DNA of 64,000 nt from Ochromonas danica (taxonomy: Eukaryota > Sar > Chrysophyceae > Chromulinales > Chromulinaceae), in NCBI GenBank assembly GCA_015146655.1, contig VKHL01000061.1, positions 98,500 to 162,499 on the forward strand, written 5' to 3'. The number at the start of each line of letters is the position of its first letter. Positions within the stretch are counted from its first letter, which is position 1. A program made the position numbers and the translations under genes. The notes below the pieces were generated by a model that was not told where the DNA came from, made no database searches, and saw nothing but the letters and a program-made list of their open reading frames with translations. Of the stretch, positions 51,973-60,548 are shown piece by piece.

Positions 51973-53736
51973 TCAGTTGCCTCCTATCAAAATATCTGTC
52001 TGATTAACTTCAATTTCATAAGCGCTCCCAGCATTAGAAATTTTCTCACACGCTTCCCCCCATGAGCCAGAAAAGCAAGAGCAAACACCAGTCGCATAAT
52101 TGCATTTCCCCCGATTGGAGCAGTCCACTTGGCACAGATTGCCCGATCTCCCAGTTCCTAACAGATGAAATGTCATATAATTGAATACAAATAACAATAT
52201 CAACAAGGAATAGAGTTCTTACGACCACCAACTTGAGACTTGCCAGTGCAATCTGTTTCGTTGTCGGTCGTGAAAGGATCGTCTCCACTTGGACAGTGTC
52301 CTGCATCACAGAATTTGCTTGTCAGTCATTATGCTTGGAGACACAAATACTGTCAATACATACGTAAAGAGCAATCAGGACCAAAATACTCTGAGAGTTG
52401 GCGTTGGCCAACATCAAATCCCACAGGCCAAGAAGAATCGCAATAGCAACCATAGATGCTGGCAAAATCCCAAGCAACATTGTTCATTCCAGAACTCGAA
52501 CCGTAGTCGATAGGAACGCGGTTGAGTCCTTCAAGATTAGCTACACGAGCGAGCTCTGTCATAGAAAGGCAACGACCGTGGCCCGAGCACCTCTTGGGAC
52601 AATCCACTGACATGGACAGTGAGCAAATCAATTATTGTTGAGAACAAATGCAAACGAATAAAAAGGGTAACAAACATTTTTCACAAGCAGAGCCAGAAAA
52701 AGGCGGGAAACAACTGCATTGACCGGTGCTTCGATTGCAAAGCCCTTGATTTGAACATTCTGCCAGTGCATGAGCTTGGTTGGAAGCTGTTGCCAAATCT
52801 CCAAACGCTCTTCCAGAGGGGCAAGTCCCTGCAATCGCAAGCAACAACGTAAAACGTCGATCTAAAATGAAGAGACCAGAGGAAGGGAGACTAACGTGTG
52901 CTACAATCTGGTGAGGCTGAAGCTCCCACAGCTAAAAGATCTGTTGCATTGCCCCAACCCTCCTGACAACGGCACTTTTCATAACAATAGTCGCACTGAC
53001 CATTACCAGAACAAGCGTTCCAATTTGAGCAACCATTGCCGAGTTCCGAATATGAGTCAAGAACGCGTGCATCGTGTTGGAATATCACAGACTCTCGTGT
53101 GAAGGTGTAGTTTGTAAGTGTGGACGAGTTCACAAGGAGTGCTCCTGAAGAAGAATATGTGGTATTAATCAAGAGGACAACCTTTTCAAAATCCACTGTT
53201 CCAGGTATGATAGTCGCAACGAAGAAGGGAACGGAAGGGTAGACGAGACTGGTGTTGGTGTTGGTTAGATCCGAACCCGCGAAACCACAGACTGCACCAA
53301 TACCATTTTCTTTGAAGATCTGTACCGAAATCAACGTATTTCCAGAAATGGTAGCATTGTTTTGCGTGGCAAGAAGGAGGAGAGACGAGGCAAAGGGAAG
53401 CTCCTTGTAGCCATACGCATTAAAGCCTTCCAACCACTTCGCACGAAAGGTTGAAGAGGGAGCTACGAGCAGATCGCCCATGGAGATATTTTGAGCAATG
53501 GACTGATTGTCAGACAAACGCTGCGTGAAGCGAGGGAGCACGAAGCCAATGTACTCGCTCGGCAGGATCGCTCGTGCCGTGCGAAAGGTGAGGGTGAAGT
53601 CCAATGGTTCCTTCACATCTCCCGCGACTTCCAGGGCAGCATAGCTGAAAGATGTAGAAGATGTTGTGACAAGCGAGACAAAGAAACAACAGAGCAGCAA
53701 TAGACACAACAAAAACCACAAAGAAGAAACGATCAT
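51973..53736 (-). CDS. secreted or membrane EGF-like protein
   Basis: Five exons: 52896-53736, 52676-52828, 52364-52606, 52223-52300 and 51973-52157, ~499 aa. ATG 53736 begins a strong signal peptide (IVSSLWFLLCLLLLCCFFVS). Residues ~25-250 are beta-rich with many N-glycosylation sites (NQS, NIS, NAT, NTS, NTT, NSS). Cys-rich modules follow: CSNWNACSGNGQCDYCYEKC, CSNQGLCNRSTGQCSCFPPF, DCPKRCSGHGRCLS with a YGCYCDSSWPVG-DC end, CPSGDDPFTT, and CSNRGKCNYATGVCSCFSG. This CSGHGxC / CPxGDDPxT arrangement is common in stramenopile surface proteins. No clear C-terminal anchor is seen. Role unknown; adhesion or extracellular matrix is likely. Confidence 0.8.
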
Positions 53737-53906
53737 TATTTCGGATTTCTGCCACAATTCCAACTTGGAACTCTCCGGCTCCGCTCTCCAAAAACAATAA
53801 TTTGGACTTTAAAGTGTCAATTCTCGATTTGCACTTCCAGACGAAACCGACGAATAAATTTAGAATTTATTGAAAAAAGTCAAACACCACACAATGACAG
53901 TTTTTG

Positions 53907-55070
53907 TTAAGGTCGTGGGGAAAAGGCACGTAATATCCACCCTTCTTCTCCCTCCTGTTCTTGTTGTCGGCGGAAACATTTCTGGCGCATGAGGTCGAGC
54001 AGCCGGTGCAAAACAGCCATCCGTTCACCATCCAATTGCGCAACAAATGCCTTTCTTCGCCTGACAAACCCTTCCTCTTCTTCTTCACCACCTTCTTCTG
54101 CACTTACAGGACTAAAAAGTTGCAGCACTTGTTGATCTAATCCGCGCACAAGCAATGGGCAGCTCAACCGGCCAGGCCAGTGCTTAGCAGCCTCCGCAGG
54201 CCTTCGCGTGCAAACTCGGTGAACACAAGCTTGGTAACGATGCTTAGAGAGCAATTGCAGGAAATCTCCGATAAAGACTGTCACCAAAGGAGGTCGAACA
54301 AAAGACGAAGGAGAAGTAGAATAGACTTCTTCAGGACATATCCAGCGACCACTAAGCTGGTCCTGCAATTCAAGACCTGGTTGTGTGGTATGCAGCGCGA
54401 CCGTCAACAATGTCGTGTCTGTGTGTGCCCCAAACTGTGCTGGTGGTTCGCTTGTAGTTCCAGCTGGAGGGAAAGGGTAGAGACAGATGCGCAGAAGTGA
54501 CGAAGAGAGCACCGGCTGGTTTTTGTCCTCTTCTTGCTCTTTCAGAATCCCGAAAGTTGCACAATCCGTCAGCTCAATCAATCGTTGAAAAGGCACACCC
54601 AGGTCTCTGGCTATCGCCTTCAAGGCTGCACTGCTCACTGACGTTAACAAACGAAATAGGTCCCGTGTGATATCATTAAAAGAAGAGCAAGACGGGTACA
54701 TTGGCTCTGGTACACCATGACTAGTCATTCGGCATTCGATAAACTCGCGGCTCACGTTCCCAAGCTGTCCATCGCATTCTTTCTTCAGACCCACAGAAAG
54801 AGAAGCACCTCGGCTCAGCACAGAACGATAGAGTCCTGCCCGTTGCTTGGTAACCATATCTAGAGAAAAAACTTCGAGGTAGGCTTTCTCCCAGGAGTAG
54901 AAGACTTGGTGCCATTCAGCTGGCAGTTCCAAGACCATCCAGCCACGCGTCCGCAATGCTTGCGCCCACTGCTGCTGTACTGCCACATTAGGATTGTCGC
55001 TAAACGGAAAGGCTCCCGGAAGAGCTGTTGCACCTCGTGCCAAATAACCGCCCCATCCATCAACACCCAT
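53907..55070 (-). CDS. 2-oxoglutarate/Fe(II)-dependent oxygenase (IPNS-like)
   Basis: 387 aa, single exon, ATG 55070. The double-stranded beta-helix core shows FGAHTDTTLLTVAL (HxD iron ligands), VTVFIGDFLQLLS and YQACVHRV (second iron-binding His), with GRLSCPLLV supplying the RxS 2-oxoglutarate contact. The layout follows plant-type DIOX-C / isopenicillin-N-synthase-like enzymes, which hydroxylate or desaturate small molecules. Substrate not predictable. No targeting signal. Head-to-head with the fibrillin gene. Confidence 0.85.
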   Translation of the reverse strand: MGVDGWGGYLARGATALPGAFPFSDNPNVAVQQQWAQALRTRGWMVLELPAEWHQVFYSWEKAYLEVFSLDMVTKQRAGLYRSVLSRGASLSVGLKKECDGQLGNVSREFIECRMTSHGVPEPMYPSCSSFNDITRDLFRLLTSVSSAALKAIARDLGVPFQRLIELTDCATFGILKEQEEDKNQPVLSSSLLRICLYPFPPAGTTSEPPAQFGAHTDTTLLTVALHTTQPGLELQDQLSGRWICPEEVYSTSPSSFVRPPLVTVFIGDFLQLLSKHRYQACVHRVCTRRPAEAAKHWPGRLSCPLLVRGLDQQVLQLFSPVSAEEGGEEEEEGFVRRRKAFVAQLDGERMAVLHRLLDLMRQKCFRRQQEQEGEEGWILRAFSPRP

Positions 55071-55226
55071 TTTGTTTATAAGTATATATTATATCAATAA
55101 TTATAGATACACACTATTATGTGTTTGCACTTCTTGGACCTCGCTGCGTCCTTAGTCCTATCCCCAGATATCCAGATAGCCAGAGACATGTCGCGAATCA
55201 CCAATCCCAGCATCCTCAAAAGCAAC

Positions 55227-55865
55227 ATGAAGGTTAGCATTTTGATTTGCAAGTTTTTCTTTTTCTGCGCTTTGCTTGGTTCTCAATTGCTTCAAGATAA
55301 TGTTGTCCTTGCTGTCAAACGAGCGACAGATATTCCTCAGATCAAACGTAAGATATTGTCTCTAGCTGCCAATACGGCAAATGGAGTTAAAGCCTCGCCC
55401 ATTGTGCAAGATGAAATCAGAGTATTAACAGAGCAAATCGCTGAAGGTTATCAATTGCCCACTGCGAAGACGTTTGAAAATTTGATGGGTGGTCAGTGGT
55501 CATTGGCGTACACCACCAACAGAGAATTTTCTTCTGGCAAGGTGGGGCCATTTGTCGGGAAGGTAATTCAACGCATAGACACTCAAAGAGTTCAATATTC
55601 AAACTCTTTGCTTCTCTTTGGTGGATTTTTTGCTGGAGAGCTTCGAGGTACGTGGAGATTGGAGAGTCCCTCCACTTGGAGAATCATCTTCCAAGAAGCT
55701 GAACTGAAGGTATTGGGTCTATCAATACAGAAAAAGTCAATGTTGGGGCAGGAAGGATTATGGCGAACAGTCTTTCTGGATGAGGACCTGCGTATCTTCT
55801 ATGCGAAGAATGCTCTCCGTCCATATGCACCTGAAAATCTATATGTTCTTTCCCGTCTCCAGTGA
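55227..55865 (+). CDS. plastid lipid-associated protein (fibrillin/PAP)
   Basis: 212 aa if started at ATG 55227 (MKVSILICKFFFFCALLG, a signal-peptide-like start); the frame is open to an ATG at 55119, but that is only 48 bp from the divergent oxygenase start. The PAP/fibrillin domain fills the protein: IKRKILSLAANTANGV near the start, LMGGQWSLAYTTNREFSSG (family: l.G.W.LlYtts), GELRGTWRLE, and a C-terminal LDEDLRIFYA block followed by LYVLSRL (family: yLde.lRi.rg..g..fvl.r). Fibrillins bind lipids in plastoglobules and thylakoids. Convergent with the carotenoid oxygenase gene. Confidence 0.85.
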   Translation: MKVSILICKFFFFCALLGSQLLQDNVVLAVKRATDIPQIKRKILSLAANTANGVKASPIVQDEIRVLTEQIAEGYQLPTAKTFENLMGGQWSLAYTTNREFSSGKVGPFVGKVIQRIDTQRVQYSNSLLLFGGFFAGELRGTWRLESPSTWRIIFQEAELKVLGLSIQKKSMLGQEGLWRTVFLDEDLRIFYAKNALRPYAPENLYVLSRLQ

Positions 55866-55972
55866 CACATTTACCCGTTTCGTGATGAATGATAATAGTT
55901 AACGTTTACATTTTGCACACATTTATCTTGGCACTTGAGGAGCCAATACTCCAATCAAAATTATTGATAACG

Positions 55973-57829
55973 CTACATTTCATTCAATCGCATATGTCTC
56001 AACAGCATATCTTCGGACAGGAAGATTCCATGAAATCCCAATGGAACGCGATGCCCTGATAAACCCAAGCGCAGAATTGGAGTATTGCTCATACTTTCTC
56101 CGTCGTATACCAGCCATTCACCTTCTCCTGAGACCGTATTGCATGCAAATGTAGCCAAATAAACTCCGCTACTACTTCGTCCTCTCCATCCGGCTTTTGC
56201 TATTGCCACAGGCTCGCCGCAGACCAATCCATCAGGCAAATCTATGGATCCTACTACTTGGCGCTTCAGCAAGTCCATCTTGACCAAGGTATGGAAGCCA
56301 ATTCCATGAAAAGCCCCTGCATAACCATATCTTGCACGATACCCGAAGCATAGAGGATGCAATGCCGGAAATTCAACTGCTTGAGCTAAAGGATCTTCAT
56401 AGGGCAACACTGATGTTTGTCCACTACTCAAATTTATTCTGAATTCCATCATTGTCATCGATGTCATCATAGAAGCATTGCGTGGGTCAAGTCCGGTGAA
56501 GCTGTCACCTGCAGGACAAACCAGTACAATCTCGTTGCCTTCTTCCCAAGCATTCAGTACATGCATGACTGCCAACGCGCGATCAAATGTAAACCAACGC
56601 ACTTCCTGTGACGATTCCCCAACCTTTGGTAATACAGCTATGCGCAGCGGTTTTTTTGGATGATACCGAAAGTACTGTCCGGTGAGCAGCCCTTCTTTAT
56701 CAAAGTGTATAGATGGCTCTATGAGCACAACGTATTGATGAGTGACAGCCATGTCATGTGCAAAACTTCTGGATGCATTTGATACATAAAATAGCTTAAC
56801 AAGCCTGTCTTGGCTTGCTTTCCCGATAATCATTGGGGGTCTACGTTCATCGGCAGAATAACCGTTGAAGTACCAAACTTGATCTCGATGGTCGATCTTG
56901 CTGTGAGCCGTCATGGGATAGTTCAAGCTGTTGTCGAAAGAATAATATCCAAGTGAAGTAAATGAATTATTTGGAAGCCACTTTATTTCGAATGGCAATG
57001 AACTTTCATGCCCAACAAAGAGTCGATCTCCACAAAAAGTAAAAGCAGTATTTGCGGTACCTTGATGAATCGATGAGCAGTTGAAAGCAAATGATATGAG
57101 TGGATCAAGGATAAGCAATTTAGCGAGACCGATTGGGCCTCGAAATTCGCCCAGTTGAGGAAATATAACTTGGTTATACTTCTTCGAGAGAAGAAAATTG
57201 GGCGTCTTAATCCATTGGTTGGAATAATTAGCCTCACCATCGCGAATTCGCACTGAATGTATCATTCCATGACCGTCGAACCAGTGATATCCACGAGATT
57301 GATGAGAGAAATGAGAAAGGGGATTTGGTCCTACCCTCAAAAATAACCCATTGAGATCTCTGGGAATGCTTCCTGAAATGATCTGAGTGGGGACATTAAA
57401 ATGCTCATATTCAACGGGTGCAAACAATCCATGCAAATACTGGTTTTCATTTGTGTTGAAGTCTGTATTGTCATCAAAACTATTGAGAGTTTTAGAAAGC
57501 CACAATACCGCATCTGGCGATGGAGGTGGCATTGGCAAATGCAGGAGTTGCTGGAGGCGATCCAGTAACGTTGTTCTGAGCAGGCAGAGAAGACTAGCCA
57601 AGACGGTAACCATTTCTAAGCAGACAAAGCAATAGTCAAAGAGAGAAGGCGATAGTAGCCCCAAGAGAGCCAAAGGGAAATGCTGTCCTCTCAGTGCTGG
57701 AGTGCGAGGCAACAACAGGCGGAACTGAAGAAGAGAGCAAGGAGGGACTAACGAAAACAGTGCACTCGTCGTCTTCAGTTGACTTGTTGAATGATCCAAA
57801 GAAGGACTGCCTGCCTTCAATGTCTCCAT
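55973..57829 (-). CDS. carotenoid cleavage oxygenase (RPE65/CCD family)
   Basis: 618 aa, single exon, ATG 57829; a Met at 57613 could be an alternative start. After a ~120-residue hydrophobic leader, the family begins GSIPRDLNGLFLRVGPNP, then YHWFDGHGMIHSVRI. The four iron-ligand histidines fit HQGTANTAFTF / MTAHSKIDHRD, FAHDMAVTHQYVV, AFHGIGFHTLV and the C-terminal VPLGFHGIFL. CCDs cleave or isomerise carotenoids to apocarotenoids, here probably in the plastid. Somewhat longer at the N-terminus than plant CCDs. Convergent with the fibrillin gene, which also acts in plastid lipid/carotenoid bodies. Confidence 0.9.
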   Translation of the reverse strand: METLKAGSPSLDHSTSQLKTTSALFSLVPPCSLLQFRLLLPRTPALRGQHFPLALLGLLSPSLFDYCFVCLEMVTVLASLLCLLRTTLLDRLQQLLHLPMPPPSPDAVLWLSKTLNSFDDNTDFNTNENQYLHGLFAPVEYEHFNVPTQIISGSIPRDLNGLFLRVGPNPLSHFSHQSRGYHWFDGHGMIHSVRIRDGEANYSNQWIKTPNFLLSKKYNQVIFPQLGEFRGPIGLAKLLILDPLISFAFNCSSIHQGTANTAFTFCGDRLFVGHESSLPFEIKWLPNNSFTSLGYYSFDNSLNYPMTAHSKIDHRDQVWYFNGYSADERRPPMIIGKASQDRLVKLFYVSNASRSFAHDMAVTHQYVVLIEPSIHFDKEGLLTGQYFRYHPKKPLRIAVLPKVGESSQEVRWFTFDRALAVMHVLNAWEEGNEIVLVCPAGDSFTGLDPRNASMMTSMTMMEFRINLSSGQTSVLPYEDPLAQAVEFPALHPLCFGYRARYGYAGAFHGIGFHTLVKMDLLKRQVVGSIDLPDGLVCGEPVAIAKAGWRGRSSSGVYLATFACNTVSGEGEWLVYDGESMSNTPILRLGLSGHRVPLGFHGIFLSEDMLLRHMRLNEM

Positions 57830-58007
57830 TGTTTGACTGGGGAAATATATTTGATTGTTGCTCGCTGTGGTTGAGTGGAGTGGAGTGGAGTCTACTGCAA
57901 GAGTGAAATAAGGGTTGAATCGAGAATTTTCCAGTAAACTAAGAAATTAACATACACTATTGTACAACTTCACTAATAGAAAGAAAGAAAGAAACATAAA
58001 CCTTATG

Positions 58008-58536
58008 TTAAGAATCTTCTTCATCTTGTGCAGATTTCCTCTTCCCCAAAAGCCGGGGCTCTTGGCTGCTGCTCTCTGCCGATCGCTTGCAGGATTTCTC
58101 CACACTGTCCAGAGCAGTTTTGAAGCTGTAGTGGTGAAGAACTGGAGCTAACTCGAAACCTGTCATTTCAATCCCCATTTTCTTTGCTTTATGAAGAAAT
58201 GACAGGACAACATGTAAGTAAAGCTATGTGCGGAGTGTCATGTTTGAATATCAGAAACAGCTCTTTACCTAGAATCATAGATATATCTTTTTCTTCGATA
58301 ATCATGGAACCACGATGTGATGCTACAAGAGAAGATGCTGATATCAGAGATTTTGTAAGTTCTGCGGCGTATTCAACCAAAAGAGCTCGCGCCGAGTCGT
58401 CGAACTCATACGGAGCGACTCTCTTTGAGGAGTTTCGAGTATTAATATCATCCAAAAGCCTTTGCAGGCGCTGCTGGTCATCAAGCCTGGGAAGGACGTT
58501 TGAAGAAGTGGATGATGATGTTTCTTCCAAGTTCAT
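58008..58536 (-). CDS. TAF12: TAF12-like histone-fold subunit of TFIID/SAGA
   Basis: Two exons: 58269-58536 and 58008-58186 (GT-AG), 148 aa. From MNLEETSSSTSS the protein enters a histone fold: RLQRLLDDINT, then DDSARALLVEYAAELTKSLI, ASSLVASHRGSMIIEEKDISM and IL, continued by exon 2 as AKKMGIEMTGFELAP. Loop and helix spacing, and the ASHRxS.xIEEKDI element, match TAF12 (A..la.HR.S.tle.kDv...L...w...iPGf). TAF12 pairs with TAF4 in general transcription. The acceptor chosen (58187) is the only one that keeps the frame open. A further upstream exon cannot be excluded. Confidence 0.65.
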
Positions 58537-58802
58537 TATCTTCAGCAAAACTAATCGACGAAGAGAAAATGCCACAAATTGCTTCCAGGTTAGTATAGTT
58601 TGCGTGGGGATAACAGACTTAACCCACCTAGCCCTGATGGAGAACATATGCCACTCCCAACAACTGAGGTGAGAGTAGAGTACAGCATAAGCTTTAATTT
58701 ACAAGAAAGAATCTAAACATGCCAAAGCAGCAAAGCAAAGTGTTGGCACTAATAGAAGTTAGGTTCTATGGAAGAAGTTAGTTGAGGTTCGTCATTTATA
58801 AC

Positions 58803-59376
58803 TTAATCCCATTTGTTACCAGTGGCCTGGTCGAACACATACGCAGCAACATCAGAGATCTCATCGTCAGCCAATCGACCACCGAAGGCAGGCATAGCGT
58901 TCTTGCCATTGGTGACTTGGTTAATGATCGACTCCACCTTCAACCCACCTTCAAGAAACTGATCGAGAGCATCTTTGCGAAGAGTCTTCTCAGGCTGGAT
59001 AACATTGTTACCACCAGCATGGCAAGCGGCACAGTTTCCAGCGAACACCTGAGCGCCAGCTTCAAGATCGGCGGCGAAAGCAGCAGCAGGAGCAATAGCG
59101 AGAGAGGCGGCGAAAAGTGCAGCAGCGACCTAAATGTACATCTGATAAAGAAAACAGATAAATAGACATCCAATCTATGATGGCTACCTTGCTTTGCATG
59201 TTCATCTCAATGCGGCTCTGCCTGACAACACGCGTGGAAGGAGCGAAGGCAGCAGCAACAGCCTTGGTAGAGGGACAGCAAAAATTGCATTTTAACAAGT
59301 CGGCAATGACGGGAAGAAATAGATCACAACAATTTCTTACCACAAGAAGGGCGAAGAGAAAGACACGAGCGAACAT
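58803..59376 (-). CDS. petJ: cytochrome c6, thylakoid lumen
   Basis: Three exons: 59341-59376, 59188-59262 and 58803-59129 (GT-AG), 145 aa. The leader is tripartite: signal peptide start [12 protein letters not shown] (exon 1), [17 protein letters not shown] transit peptide with the AAAFAP motif (exon 2), then a lumen-targeting hydrophobic stretch [16 protein letters not shown] before the mature start [13 protein letters not shown]. Haem binding CAACH and the axial-ligand Met in [10 protein letters not shown] are present, with the usual C-terminal [10 protein letters not shown]. It carries electrons from cytochrome b6f to photosystem I. This is the best single marker of a secondary red plastid here. 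Confidence 0.97.
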
Positions 59377-60548
59377 GGTCGAAATGGGCTGAGTGAAATT
59401 TGATTGAGCTGGAAGATTTGTTGTTTGCCTCCAGCGTCTGTCGCACGTCTTGCCTTGGTGGCACACACAGAAGTGTGCCTGCGTGGCCGAGCCTGCGATG
59501 CAACGACAAACACCTTCAAGCACCTCGTTAACTTAATTCACTCACTGCTGCCACTTGCACTTTTCCATACTGTACTGTACAGTACGGGGTTAGACCACTT
59601 TTGTTTGCGTTCCGTTTCTTTGTTAATTATTCGCTGGATTGAAAACTACTAACAAGGATTACGAGAAGATCCACTTGAAAGTCAAAAGTTAGGATAGTTT
59701 ACAAAGGTTTCGTAAGCTTGCTCGCGAAAATTAGAACTTAATCTAAAAAAGTTCCCCGGAGAGGGCTTAAAGGCGCAAGTCGTACAAAGCGGACATTATA
59801 GCAGCAATAATTTGACCCATAACTGGATTTTACCGATCAGCCTTTTGGTTCAAAACGGTCAGGAGACGCTCGCCAGTTCATTGACTTTGCAATCGTAGCG
59901 CAAACACTGTACTAGTCATAGCTTTCACCCTTAAAACTTCATGACCATAGTTGAAAGAATTTTGCAGAACAGAGCAAGAGACACCCACAAGCGCTATGAG
60001 AATAGCCAGTGGTTTGCTAACAATGCTTTCGATCATAATATAATTAAAAGAAAACAATAAAAAAGGTTGCTTGCACCATAATTCCAGCCAGCCGTCACTT
60101 AAAACCCAATTCTGAAACTATCACGAGAAAATATGAGGCTTAAAATGCTTTCGCACTACAAGTTCTGCACGCCATGATGCGACCAGAGGCGTCGAGTACA
60201 TATCCAGTTTGGGTCAGCTAAACCTAACCCTAACCCTAACAAGCAACAAAGCTAACCATAACTAACCCCGACCCCTGGATCATTTGTTTCTTCCTTCTCA
60301 AAATAGAAACGTCTGATTGCTTGCTTCCAAGTTCTTTTGGTTTGCTTTCCCCCCAAAGCCGTGTCAAGTTAAGATGTCAATCCGCTCTCTCTGTGTGTTC
60401 TCTCTGTGTGCGTGTGCTCGTGCTGCTGTCGTTGGGGAGAATTGGCGATGAGCCAGCAGCAGACAGCCGGCCGCCTTCGCGAAACAAGAAACAAGTGTTG
60501 CATACTGGCATCCGTCCGTCCAACTCTTGCTCTGAATCCGACTCCAGC
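59377..60548. other. long intergenic region before the Ca2+-ATPase
   Basis: 1.17 kb between the divergent cytochrome c6 and Ca2+-ATPase genes, the longest gene-free stretch in the conserved part. It is AT-rich, holds the telomere-like word at 60223-60240 and CT/GT-rich runs at 60380-60425; no RNA gene or conserved frame recognised. Confidence 0.5.
60223..60240. repeat. short interstitial telomeric repeat (CCTAAC)3
   Basis: Three exact CCTAAC units, followed by looser ctaacc words to ~60270. The C-rich strand is on plus, opposite to the terminal array. It lies ~310 bp upstream of the Ca2+-ATPase start codon. Confidence 0.85.

Noticed and set aside
59819-59870. U2 snRNA-like word (gatcagccttttggtt)
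   Set aside because: Only a short resemblance to the U2 5' region; no continuation, Sm site or promoter element recognised.
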